The position numbers were made by a program, and so were the translations under genes. This document shows, piece after piece, positions 1 through 5,450 of a stretch of DNA of 6,416 nt. Source of the DNA: Rubrivirga sp. (GTDB lineage: Bacteria; Bacteroidota; Rhodothermia; Rhodothermales; Rubricoccaceae). The stretch spans positions 1 through 6,416 of the forward strand of contig JAAXJP010000530.1 of NCBI GenBank assembly GCA_012269805.1, read 5' to 3'. A model generated the notes under the pieces. It was not told where the DNA came from. It worked only from the letters and a program-made list of their open reading frames with translations, and ran no database searches. Within the stretch, counting starts at the first letter, position 1; each line of letters opens with the position of its first letter.

Positions 1-32
1 GACCGTGGGCGGGCTCCCCGAGAGCTCGGCCT

Positions 33-56
33 AACTTTCAGGCGCGAGTGAAAGTT
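33..56. repeat. AT-rich perfect inverted repeat upstream of the acyl-CoA oxidase gene
   Basis: Two perfect 8-base arms (33-40 AACTTTCA and 49-56 TGAAAGTT) flank an 8-base spacer, forming an AT-rich island in otherwise very GC-rich DNA, 60 bp upstream of the oxidase start at 116. Two readings are possible. It could be an operator for a dimeric repressor controlling the oxidase gene; fatty-acid catabolism genes are often under TetR- or GntR-family control, but no regulator gene is visible here. Or it could be the terminator hairpin of an upstream gene: frame 2 from the left edge reads TVGGLPESSA and then TAA at 32-34, so the tail of an upstream gene may end inside the left arm. There is no U-tract after the right arm. 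The left arm also overlaps TAACTTTC (32-39), one base off the Bacteroidota -7 consensus TAnnTTTG, but I see no matching -33 TTG. Confidence 0.5.
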
Positions 57-115
57 TGGGTGGGGGCATCCCCGCCGGGGCTCGCCCGTTCACGACCCGA
101 ACCGCCCCCGCCGCC

Positions 116-2488
116 ATGGCCGATACGCTCGCCCGTCCGTCCGACGCCCCGGACGACCCCGCCGCCAACCCCGTCACCGAGCTCTCGCGCGGGGTCGCGT
201 CCGTCCTCCCGTTCCTGTACGTCGCCTGGGCCGACGGCCTCCTGACCCCAGCCGAGATCGCGGCGGCTCGCGAGCGCCTGGCGGGGGAGACGTGGATGAC
301 CGACGCCGACCGGCAGCAGGTCGCCGCGTGGCTGGACCCCGACACCCCCCCGAGCGCGACGACCTACTTCGGGTGGGTCCGCACGATCCGCCGGGCCGCG
401 CAGCACGTCCCGGACCTCGCCGAGAAGTCCCTCGCCGACCTCGGCGCCGACCTGGCCGCCCTCGCGGGGGCCGGCGACGGGGCCGGGCTGGCGCCCGAGG
501 CCGCGCGCGCGCTCCACGAGGTCGAGGCGATGCTCGGCGTCGTCGGGCCGGAGGTGCTCCGCGACCTGATCGAGGAGCGCCCCGAGGCGGAGGAGGCCGG
601 CATCCCGCGCCCCGCGTTCGACGTGGCGGCCGTGCAGGCGCTCCTCGACGGCCGCTACGCCGAGACGAAGAACCGCGTGCGGAGTCTCCTCTCGGACCCG
701 TTCTTCGCCTACCCCGAGCCGTCGATCTCGAACGACGCCTACCGCGAGCTCGTCTTCTCGTGGACGCAGCGGCTGGCCGACGAGGGCCTCGGCGCGCTCG
801 CCTACCCGACGTGGGCCGGCGGCGAGGGCGACATCGCCAAGTTCATCTCGGTCTTCGAGATCCTCGCGACGCACGACCTCAGCCTCGTCGTGAAGTACGG
901 CGTCCAGTTCGGGCTGTGGGGCGGGAGCGTCAACGCGCTCGGGAGCGACGACCAGCGGCGCGAGCTGCTGCCCGAGATCGGCTCGCTCGAGCTTCCCGGC
1001 GCCTTCGCCATGACCGAGCGCGGGCACGGCTCGAACGTCCGCGAGCTCAACACGACGGCGACCTACGACCGTGACGCGGACGAGTGGGTCATCCAGACGC
1101 CGAGCGACCACGACCACAAAGAGTGGATCGGCAACGCGGCGGCGCACGGACGGATGGCGACGGTTTTCGCGCAGCTCCAGATCGACGGCGAGGGCTACGG
1201 CGTCCACGCGTTCGTCGTCCCGATCCGCGGCGCGGACGGCGAGCCGATGCCGGGCGTGCGGATCGAGGACAGCGGCCACAAGATGGGCCTCAACGGCGTC
1301 GACAACGGGCGCCTGTGGTTCGACGGCGTCCGCGTCCCGCGCACGGCGCTCCTGAGCCGCTACGCCGAGGTCTCGTCCGCCGGGACGTACGAGAGCCCGA
1401 TCCCGAGCGCCGGCAAGCGGTTCTTCACCATGCTCGGGACGCTCGTCGGCGGGCGGATCGCGGTCGGGACCGGCGCCAACTCGGCCGCCAAGGCCGGGCT
1501 GACGGTCGCGGTCCGCTACGGCGACCGCCGGCGCCAGTTCGGGCCGGCCGGCGGGCCCGAGGTCGTCATCCTCGACTACCTCAGCCACCAGCGCCGCCTG
1601 CTCCCGCTCGTGGCCACGAGCTACGGCCTGACGTTCGCGCTCCAGAAGCTGGCCGAGGACTTCGCGGCGCTCGAGGAGGGCGGCGACACGCGCGAGATCG
1701 AGGGGCGTGCGGCGGCGCTCAAGTCGATGGCCTCGTGGCACGCCACGGCGACGCTCCAGGAGGCCCGCGAGGCCTGCGGCGGCGAGGGGTTCCGCTGGTC
1801 CGCTCGGATCGCGCACCGCAAGGCCGACTCCGACATCTTTACGACGTTCGAGGGCGACAACACGGTCCTCCAGCTTCAGGTCGCCAAAGGGCTCCTCGCC
1901 GGCTACCGGCAGGAGTTCTCGGACCTCAACGCGTGGGGCCTCGTCCGCTACCTCCGCGAGCAGGCCGCGACGCGCGTCGGCGAGATCAACCCGCTCGCGC
2001 GCCGCAACACGGACCGCGACCACCTCCTCGACCCGGCGTGGCACCGCGACCTGTTCGAGCGCCGCGAGCGGATGCTCCTCGTCCAGGTCGCCGCGCGGCT
2101 GAAGGGCCGCCTCGACGCGGGCGTGGACTCGTTCGAGGCGTTCGTCGAGGTCCAGGACCACCTCCTCACGCTGGCTACGGCGAACGCCGAGCGGCTCGTG
2201 TTGGAGGCGTTCCAGGACGCCGTCGCGGCGCAGGAGGACGGCCAGATCAAGACGCTCCTCGGCCTCGTCTGCGCGCTCTACGCCCTCGAGCACGTCGAGC
2301 GCGACCGCGGCTGGTTCCTCGAGCAGAACCTGATCGACGCGCCGGTCGCCAAGGCCGTCCGCGCCGAGGTCAACCGCCTGCTCCACCGGCTCCGCCCCGT
2401 CGCCGTCGAGCTGGTCGACGCGTTCGGGATTCCAGACGAGGTGCTCGGCTCCGAGATCGGATCGGGCCGCCTCCCCCTCGACCCGTAG
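116..2488 (+). CDS. Acyl-CoA oxidase/dehydrogenase family flavoenzyme with N-terminal TerB-like extension
   Basis: This 790-residue FAD enzyme should introduce the trans-2 double bond into acyl-CoA, the first step of beta-oxidation, in the cytoplasm. The sequence follows acyl-CoA oxidases more than ordinary dehydrogenases: TERGHGSN at 300-307, DNG plus VR(V)PR in the substrate and flavin-binding middle region, GGRI at 445-448, YGDRRRQFG from 468, ACGGEGF at 553-559 and TTFEGDNTV with Glu579, matching the family catalytic base. The last ~150 residues resemble the ACOX C-terminal domain and end near DAFGIPDEVL. Residues ~1-168 are extra; 20-60 contain YVAWADGLLTPAE, a TerB-like pattern. Eukaryotic ACOX is about 660 residues. 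I chose ATG at 116; an in-frame TTG at 56 would add 20 low-complexity residues and overlap the inverted repeat. No clear ribosome site precedes it. Whether oxygen (giving peroxide) or ETF takes the electrons cannot be told from sequence. Confidence 0.9.
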   Translation: MADTLARPSDAPDDPAANPVTELSRGVASVLPFLYVAWADGLLTPAEIAAARERLAGETWMTDADRQQVAAWLDPDTPPSATTYFGWVRTIRRAAQHVPDLAEKSLADLGADLAALAGAGDGAGLAPEAARALHEVEAMLGVVGPEVLRDLIEERPEAEEAGIPRPAFDVAAVQALLDGRYAETKNRVRSLLSDPFFAYPEPSISNDAYRELVFSWTQRLADEGLGALAYPTWAGGEGDIAKFISVFEILATHDLSLVVKYGVQFGLWGGSVNALGSDDQRRELLPEIGSLELPGAFAMTERGHGSNVRELNTTATYDRDADEWVIQTPSDHDHKEWIGNAAAHGRMATVFAQLQIDGEGYGVHAFVVPIRGADGEPMPGVRIEDSGHKMGLNGVDNGRLWFDGVRVPRTALLSRYAEVSSAGTYESPIPSAGKRFFTMLGTLVGGRIAVGTGANSAAKAGLTVAVRYGDRRRQFGPAGGPEVVILDYLSHQRRLLPLVATSYGLTFALQKLAEDFAALEEGGDTREIEGRAAALKSMASWHATATLQEAREACGGEGFRWSARIAHRKADSDIFTTFEGDNTVLQLQVAKGLLAGYRQEFSDLNAWGLVRYLREQAATRVGEINPLARRNTDRDHLLDPAWHRDLFERRERMLLVQVAARLKGRLDAGVDSFEAFVEVQDHLLTLATANAERLVLEAFQDAVAAQEDGQIKTLLGLVCALYALEHVERDRGWFLEQNLIDAPVAKAVRAEVNRLLHRLRPVAVELVDAFGIPDEVLGSEIGSGRLPLDP

Positions 2489-2496
2489 CCCTGCCT

Positions 2497-2512
2497 GCCT
2501 CGGTCCCGAGGC
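2497..2512 (+). repeat. Short palindrome in the spacer before the 77-residue gene
   Basis: The arms GCCTCGG (2497-2503) and CCGAGGC (2506-2512) are perfect complements separated by two bases, so RNA would fold with about five pairs and a small loop. It sits between the oxidase stop (2488) and the next ATG (2523). The only Shine-Dalgarno-like string before that ATG, GAGG at 2508-2511, lies in the 3' arm, so the fold could limit translation of the small gene. It lacks a U-tract and is not a typical terminator. In DNA this GC-rich, short palindromes also arise by chance. Confidence 0.35.
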
Positions 2513-2522
2513 CGAACACGCC

Positions 2523-2756
2523 ATGCGCATCACTGACCTCGAAGCCGGCGAGGCTTACGTCGTCCGCCAGTCGTTCCGCGACGACGCCGGCACGCTCGTC
2601 CTCCCCGGCGACCGGATGACCTACGAGCGCTACCGCGCCGTGCCGGTCACGGGCGCCTTCGAGGTCGTCTTCCGCGAGGAGACGCTCGTGCTCCACGAGG
2701 ACCGCCAGTCGGACGTCTGCGAGCACGCGGAGCGGTTCCTGTCCGTCGACGAGTAG
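2523..2756 (+). CDS. Small hypothetical protein (77 aa), possibly DUF3601-like
   Basis: A 77-residue acidic, soluble protein with no signal peptide, membrane segment or cysteine pair; Cys61 is the only cysteine. It begins MRITDLEAGEAYVVRQSF, then a GTLVLPGDRMTYERY turn region and an EVVFREETLVLHEDR strand-like segment, and ends with a short helix. The order (LxxGxxYxVxxSFxDxxG, a (G)D/E-x-hydrophobic turn, paired strands, final helix) resembles the DUF3601 family of small bacterial proteins, but I make that match from memory of the pattern and it is tentative. It starts 34 bp after the acyl-CoA oxidase gene on the same strand and is probably cotranscribed. Its stop lies 12 bp from the stop of the convergent EEP gene. 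No function can be assigned. Coding status is supported by G/C-ending codons, the ATG position and the snug fit between neighbours. Confidence 0.72.
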   Translation: MRITDLEAGEAYVVRQSFRDDAGTLVLPGDRMTYERYRAVPVTGAFEVVFREETLVLHEDRQSDVCEHAERFLSVDE

Positions 2757-2768
2757 GCCGAGGCGGTC

Positions 2769-3482
2769 TCAGCCGTCCTCCCCGTCCAGCTCGAGCGTGC
2801 CGATGACGGGCAGGTGGTCGGAGCCCCGGCGGGCCGCCTCGCTCGTGTGCGTCTCCAGCTTGACGACCTGTGCGCCGCGGGCGTACATCCGGTCGAGGGC
2901 GAGGACCGGGCGTACCGACGGGTAGGAGGCCGGCCAGTTCGCGTTGTGGTGCCGGTCGCGGAAGTGGTCGTCGAGCGCGCGGCTGGCCTTCGTGGGGCGC
3001 CACGCGTTCATGTCGCCGAGGAGCACGGCCGGGCCGTCGGCGAGGTGCGGGTGGTCGAGAAGGTGGCGGACCTGCCGGGCGCGCGTCCGATCCACGAGGG
3101 CGAGGTGGGTGGCGGCCACCTGGAGGCTCCGCTCGTCGTCGCTGACGCGGACGGCGAGGGCCGCGCGCCGCTCCAGCCGCCCAAACGAGAGGTCGATGGT
3201 GAGCGCGCCCGAGAGTGGCCACCGCGAGAGGACGGCGTTGCCCAACTCGCCCCGCTTGTGGAGCCGCGTGACGACGAACGCGAGGTGGTAGCCGAGGTCG
3301 CGCGCGAGGTCTCGGAGCGGATCGTCCCCCTCGAATGGACGGAGGGCCTCTTGGAGCGCCAGTACGTCGGCGTCGAGCTCGCCGACGACGGCGAACGCCC
3401 GCTCCGGCTCGTACTGCTTGCCGCCCCGGACGCCGGCCCAGCGGTGGACGTTGTAGGAAGCCACGCGGAGCCGGCGGCTCAT
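2769..3482 (-). CDS. Endonuclease/exonuclease/phosphatase (EEP) family protein
   Basis: A 237-residue metal-dependent phosphoesterase of the EEP (DNase I/exonuclease III/sphingomyelinase-like) superfamily. All the usual motifs are present in order: RVASYNVHRW with Asn11, DVLALQE with Glu45 as metal ligand, an LSRWPL segment near 86-90, THLAL with His126, GDMNAW with Asp157 and Asn159, LDRMYARG with Asp197, and SDHLPVIGTL with Asp222 and the catalytic His223. The length is typical for a stand-alone domain. There is no signal peptide, so it is probably cytoplasmic. The substrate (nucleic acid, phospholipid or other phosphodiester) cannot be read from sequence. The reading frame stays open upstream for another 94 codons, but that stretch is low-complexity and overlaps the divergent gene; ATG at 3482 places the first conserved strand right at the N-terminus. 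It is monocistronic and convergent with the 77-residue gene. Confidence 0.88.
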   Translation of the reverse strand: MSRRLRVASYNVHRWAGVRGGKQYEPERAFAVVGELDADVLALQEALRPFEGDDPLRDLARDLGYHLAFVVTRLHKRGELGNAVLSRWPLSGALTIDLSFGRLERRAALAVRVSDDERSLQVAATHLALVDRTRARQVRHLLDHPHLADGPAVLLGDMNAWRPTKASRALDDHFRDRHHNANWPASYPSVRPVLALDRMYARGAQVVKLETHTSEAARRGSDHLPVIGTLELDGEDG

Positions 3483-3645
3483 CGGCGCGGGCTCGGCCGG
3501 CGGGGCGGCGAGGAGCTCGGCGAGGTACGGGGAAACGCGAGTGGGACGGGCCACGGAGACGGCGACAATCGGGGGTGAAGACGGCCCCCCAAGGTGCGAC
3601 GATCCCGCGTCATCCGTTATCCTCGAACAGAACCTCCAGCCCCTT
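3483..3645. promoter_or_regulatory. Divergent intergenic region (EEP gene / zinc-ribbon gene)
   Basis: These 163 bp separate the ATG of the - strand EEP gene from the ATG of the + strand zinc-ribbon gene and must hold the start signals of both if the chosen starts are right. Composition is less extreme toward the zinc-ribbon side (AATC at 3567-3570 and TTATCC at 3618-3623). A G5/C6 pair (3571-3575 with 3585-3590) could form a short hairpin. I see no convincing Bacteroidota TTG/TAnnTTTG promoter pair and no strong Shine-Dalgarno before either ATG. A GTG at 3541 in frame with the zinc-ribbon gene would extend it by 35 residues with no conserved features. Confidence 0.4.
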
Positions 3646-4020
3646 ATGGACCGCCTCCAGTGCAAGGCCTGCGGCTCGTACTCGATGCTCCCGATGGACC
3701 TCGAGCCCGACGAGACCGACGAGCTCGACTTCATGACCGACGAGCACGAGGCCCGTTTTTTCACGTGTCACGTCTGCGGCGACAACTGGCTCTCCGTCCG
3801 CCGCGTCGAGGGCAGCGACTGCCGGATCACGTTCGTCCACCAGATGGGCCTCCAGCCGCTCCTCAAGCGGACGGCGACGATGACCACCCCGGTCGTCCTC
3901 AACGAGGACACCGTCGACCGGTGGGACTACTTCCTCGGCGACGCCGAGGTCGGCGAGCACCGCTGGCTCGACACGCTCGACGAGCGCCGGCGGATCCTCC
4001 GCTCGATCTGCTCCAACTAG
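3646..4020 (+). CDS. Small four-cysteine zinc-ribbon protein, function unknown
   Basis: A 124-residue protein with two CxxC knuckles, Cys6/Cys9 (CKAC) and Cys41/Cys44 (CHVC), separated by an acidic linker rich in Asp and Glu. This is a classic zinc-ribbon layout. The second knuckle with its surroundings (DEHEARFFTCHVCGDNW) resembles the TFIIS/Rpb9 C-terminal ribbon, where an acidic Asp-Glu pair precedes a phenylalanine-rich strand, CxxCG and a Trp. Residues 60-124 look alpha-helical with an aromatic patch (DRWDYF, HRWLDTL). A role in nucleic-acid or RNA-polymerase binding is a guess from this likeness. I chose the ATG at 3646 because the first CxxC follows directly; a GTG at 3541 is in frame. 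The stretch at 3755-3772 uses codons uncommon here (CGT, TTT, TGT) and contains a parS-like CACGTG site (see findings). It ends at a strong terminator and appears monocistronic. Confidence 0.82.
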   Translation: MDRLQCKACGSYSMLPMDLEPDETDELDFMTDEHEARFFTCHVCGDNWLSVRRVEGSDCRITFVHQMGLQPLLKRTATMTTPVVLNEDTVDRWDYFLGDAEVGEHRWLDTLDERRRILRSICSN

Positions 4021-4042
4021 GTCACAGACCGGGACGGACCCT

Positions 4043-4080
4043 AACGGGGCGCGCCTTCGCGGCGCGCCCCGTTCTATTTC
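4043..4080 (+). terminator. Strong intrinsic terminator, perfect 13-bp stem
   Basis: Arms 4043-4055 and 4061-4073 are perfectly complementary over 13 bp, mostly G-C, around the 5-base loop TTCGC, and are followed by a short U-rich stretch (4072-4079 TTCTATTT). It starts 22 bp after the zinc-ribbon stop codon and is oriented to stop that transcript. A second nested pair, CGGACCC (4035-4041) with GGGTCCG (4082-4088), encloses the hairpin and lengthens the structure. On the opposite strand the hairpin also lies just after the last gene of the parB operon (stop at 4107), so it may act in both directions, although no U-tract follows it on that strand. Confidence 0.88.
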
Positions 4081-4106
4081 GGGGTCCGGCCGCCTCGGGC
4101 GATCCG

Positions 4107-4781
4107 TCAGGGCAGCCGGACGCCCGACAGGATCGCCAGCGCCTCGGCCCGGTGCGCAGCCCACGCCGCCTCGGGGACTTCGAGGGCGACGGCCCAGAGC
4201 GTCGCTCCGCGCTGGGTGAAGGCGACGACGCCCCCCGTCCCCGGACCGGCGACTTCCAGCCCGAGGCCTTCGGGGATCGGCGCCGGACCGACGGGTGACG
4301 CCCCATGGTAGCCGTACGTCGTCTGGCCCCTCGTCCAGCGCTCGCGGTAGAGCGCGTTGAGCCCGGTCACCCGCTCGACGCGGAGGACCGCGCCGTGGAG
4401 CGGACTGGCGAGGTTCGCGTTGCGTGCGACGTAGAGCGCGTAGTTCGGGAGCTCGCCTTCGGCGATCGTGACCGGCCCCGTCCAGCTGCCCGGCAGCGTT
4501 GCCGAGGCGCCCGTGGTCCCGAGCGTCTCGGTCCGGGGGAGCTGCGCCTGCGCGCGGGCGACGTAGGCCTCGACCTGGTCACGCCGCCGAGCAGCCTGCT
4601 CGCGTCCGATCCGCTCGCGCTCTGCACGAACGGCGGCGAGGGTGTCCGCGACGTGGTCGAGGCGGAGGACGGCGACCGAGGCCGTGTCCGCCGCCGGGGT
4701 GTGGGCCGCGCTCCCGCCGCTGGTGGAGACCTGGGCGAACGCGGCGGGGGACAAGAGGACGGCGAGGGCGAGGGCGCGCAT
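4107..4781 (-). CDS. Exported protein of unknown function, third gene of the parB operon
   Basis: A 224-residue protein with a clear Sec signal peptide: MRAL, a hydrophobic core to about residue 15, and an AFA cleavage site before Gln17. There is no lipobox cysteine, so it is probably periplasmic. After a Ser/Ala/Thr-rich linker, residues ~37-80 form a charged, possibly coiled-coil helix (VADTLAAVRAERERI, then QAARRRDQVEAYVARAQ). Residues ~98-224 look like an alpha/beta domain: a hydrophobic strand GELPNYALYVARNA, GAVLRVERVTG, a Tyr/Gly-rich loop, two paired strands GGVVAFTQRGATLWAVALEVPE and a final helix ending AILSGVRLP. That ending recalls PsbP/DUF1795-type domains, a weak resemblance only. 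ATG at 4781 follows the DUF5683 stop by 44 bp on the same strand, so cotranscription is likely. I do not recognise the family. Confidence 0.8.
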   Translation of the reverse strand: MRALALAVLLSPAAFAQVSTSGGSAAHTPAADTASVAVLRLDHVADTLAAVRAERERIGREQAARRRDQVEAYVARAQAQLPRTETLGTTGASATLPGSWTGPVTIAEGELPNYALYVARNANLASPLHGAVLRVERVTGLNALYRERWTRGQTTYGYHGASPVGPAPIPEGLGLEVAGPGTGGVVAFTQRGATLWAVALEVPEAAWAAHRAEALAILSGVRLP

Positions 4782-4800
4782 GGGTCGATGGGCTTTCGTC

Positions 4801-4821
4801 CCGGTATCGGCCGGATGCCGG
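4801..4821 (-). repeat. Imperfect hairpin in the spacer between the DUF5683 gene and the exported-protein gene
   Basis: On the + strand CCGGTATC (4801-4808) and GATGCCGG (4814-4821) are complementary at seven of eight positions around a 5-base loop. In the transcribed (-) sense the odd pair is a C-A mismatch. It occupies the 44-bp spacer and has no U-tract after it, so it is more likely an intercistronic RNA structure or a chance feature than a terminator. Confidence 0.3.
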
Positions 4822-4825
4822 CGAG

Positions 4826-5446
4826 CTACAGCCGGACGCGAAGCCCGAGGGCGGGTCCAGCCGGGGTCGGGGCGACGCCGAGGCTGAGGTCCTCGCTCAC
4901 ATCGAAGTCGGCCAGCTCGGCCGAGACGTAGGCGTCGAGCGCCTGGAGCGCGTACGCCGCCAGCACCACTACGCCCCCGATGTCGCGCTGCCCGCGGGCC
5001 GCGTTCCGCACCGAGCTGAGCGTCAGGAACGTCGGCGTGGCCACGCGCTCGCTCGCCGTCGCGAACTCGTCGCCGTAGTCGGCCAGCGGCTCGGCGCAGA
5101 GCTCGACACGCTCCGGCGAGGTCTCCGGGTCGCCCGGGTCGTCCCGGCAGGTCGCGAAGGCCGCCGCGCGGCGGTACAGGGTGAACTGGCGCTGTCGGTC
5201 CACGAAGTAGACGACGGCGCCGACGACGAGGGCGGTCGCGACCGGCGCCTTGACCGGCTGGCGGTTGTAGAGCTGCCCGAGACCTGGGAGGATCAGCGCT
5301 CGGGTGACGGCGCCCCGTGGCGTCCGTCCGCCGCCGAGTGAGTCGGGAGCGGCCGCCTCGGGCGGCGTGCCGAGGGAGTCGGCGACCTGGGCCGGGGCGG
5401 CCGTCGCGAGCCCGAGGGCCAGCGCCAGCGCGAGTAGCACGCGCAC
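4826..5446 (-). CDS. DUF5683 domain protein, envelope-associated, parB partner gene
   Basis: A 206-residue protein with a Sec-type N-terminus (hydrophobic 3-16, APAQ cleavage region near residue 20). The body fits DUF5683, a family I know as the usual gene after parB in Bacteroidota: an amphipathic region leading to LILPGLGQLYNRQ (51-63), a hydrophobic segment VATALVVGAVVYFVDRQ (69-85) likely to span the membrane, a helix with FTLYRRAAAF, two cysteines (100 and 117) that could form a disulfide, a second hydrophobic helix VVVLAAYALQALDAYVSAEL (159-178), and the DFDVSEDLSLGVAPT end. The PGLGQLYN motif is also typical of TM2-like small membrane proteins. Function is unknown. The start is GTG at 5446, only 4 bp after the parB stop, with a second in-frame GTG two codons later. 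GGAG at 5457-5460 serves as ribosome site, so it is probably translationally coupled to parB. Confidence 0.88.
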   Translation of the reverse strand: MRVLLALALALGLATAAPAQVADSLGTPPEAAAPDSLGGGRTPRGAVTRALILPGLGQLYNRQPVKAPVATALVVGAVVYFVDRQRQFTLYRRAAAFATCRDDPGDPETSPERVELCAEPLADYGDEFATASERVATPTFLTLSSVRNAARGQRDIGGVVVLAAYALQALDAYVSAELADFDVSEDLSLGVAPTPAGPALGLRVRL

Positions 5447-5450
5447 CCCG

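Noticed and set aside
2..34. C-terminal tail of an upstream + strand gene ending TAA at 32-34
   Set aside because: Ten codons are too few to support a coding call; mentioned only as context for the inverted repeat.
38..2533. 831-codon open frame on the - strand opposite the acyl-CoA oxidase gene
   Set aside because: It is a mirror of a GC-rich gene with G/C third positions. The translation is Arg/Glu/Asp/Val-rich low complexity with no domain motifs, while the + strand shows full enzyme motifs.
2814..3578. 254-codon open frame on the + strand opposite the EEP gene
   Set aside because: Low-complexity translation without motifs; the - strand carries all EEP catalytic motifs.
3618..3626. TTATCCTCG as a DnaA box
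   Set aside because: Only the first six bases match TTATCCACA, and it stands alone, so it does not support an origin here.
3483..3764. 94-codon upstream extension of the EEP reading frame
   Set aside because: Serine-rich, non-conserved-looking sequence that runs into the zinc-ribbon gene on the opposite strand; ATG at 3482 begins right at the first EEP strand.
3610..4164. 184-codon open frame on the - strand opposite the zinc-ribbon gene
   Set aside because: Shadow of the + strand gene; it also runs through the terminator and lacks any motif.
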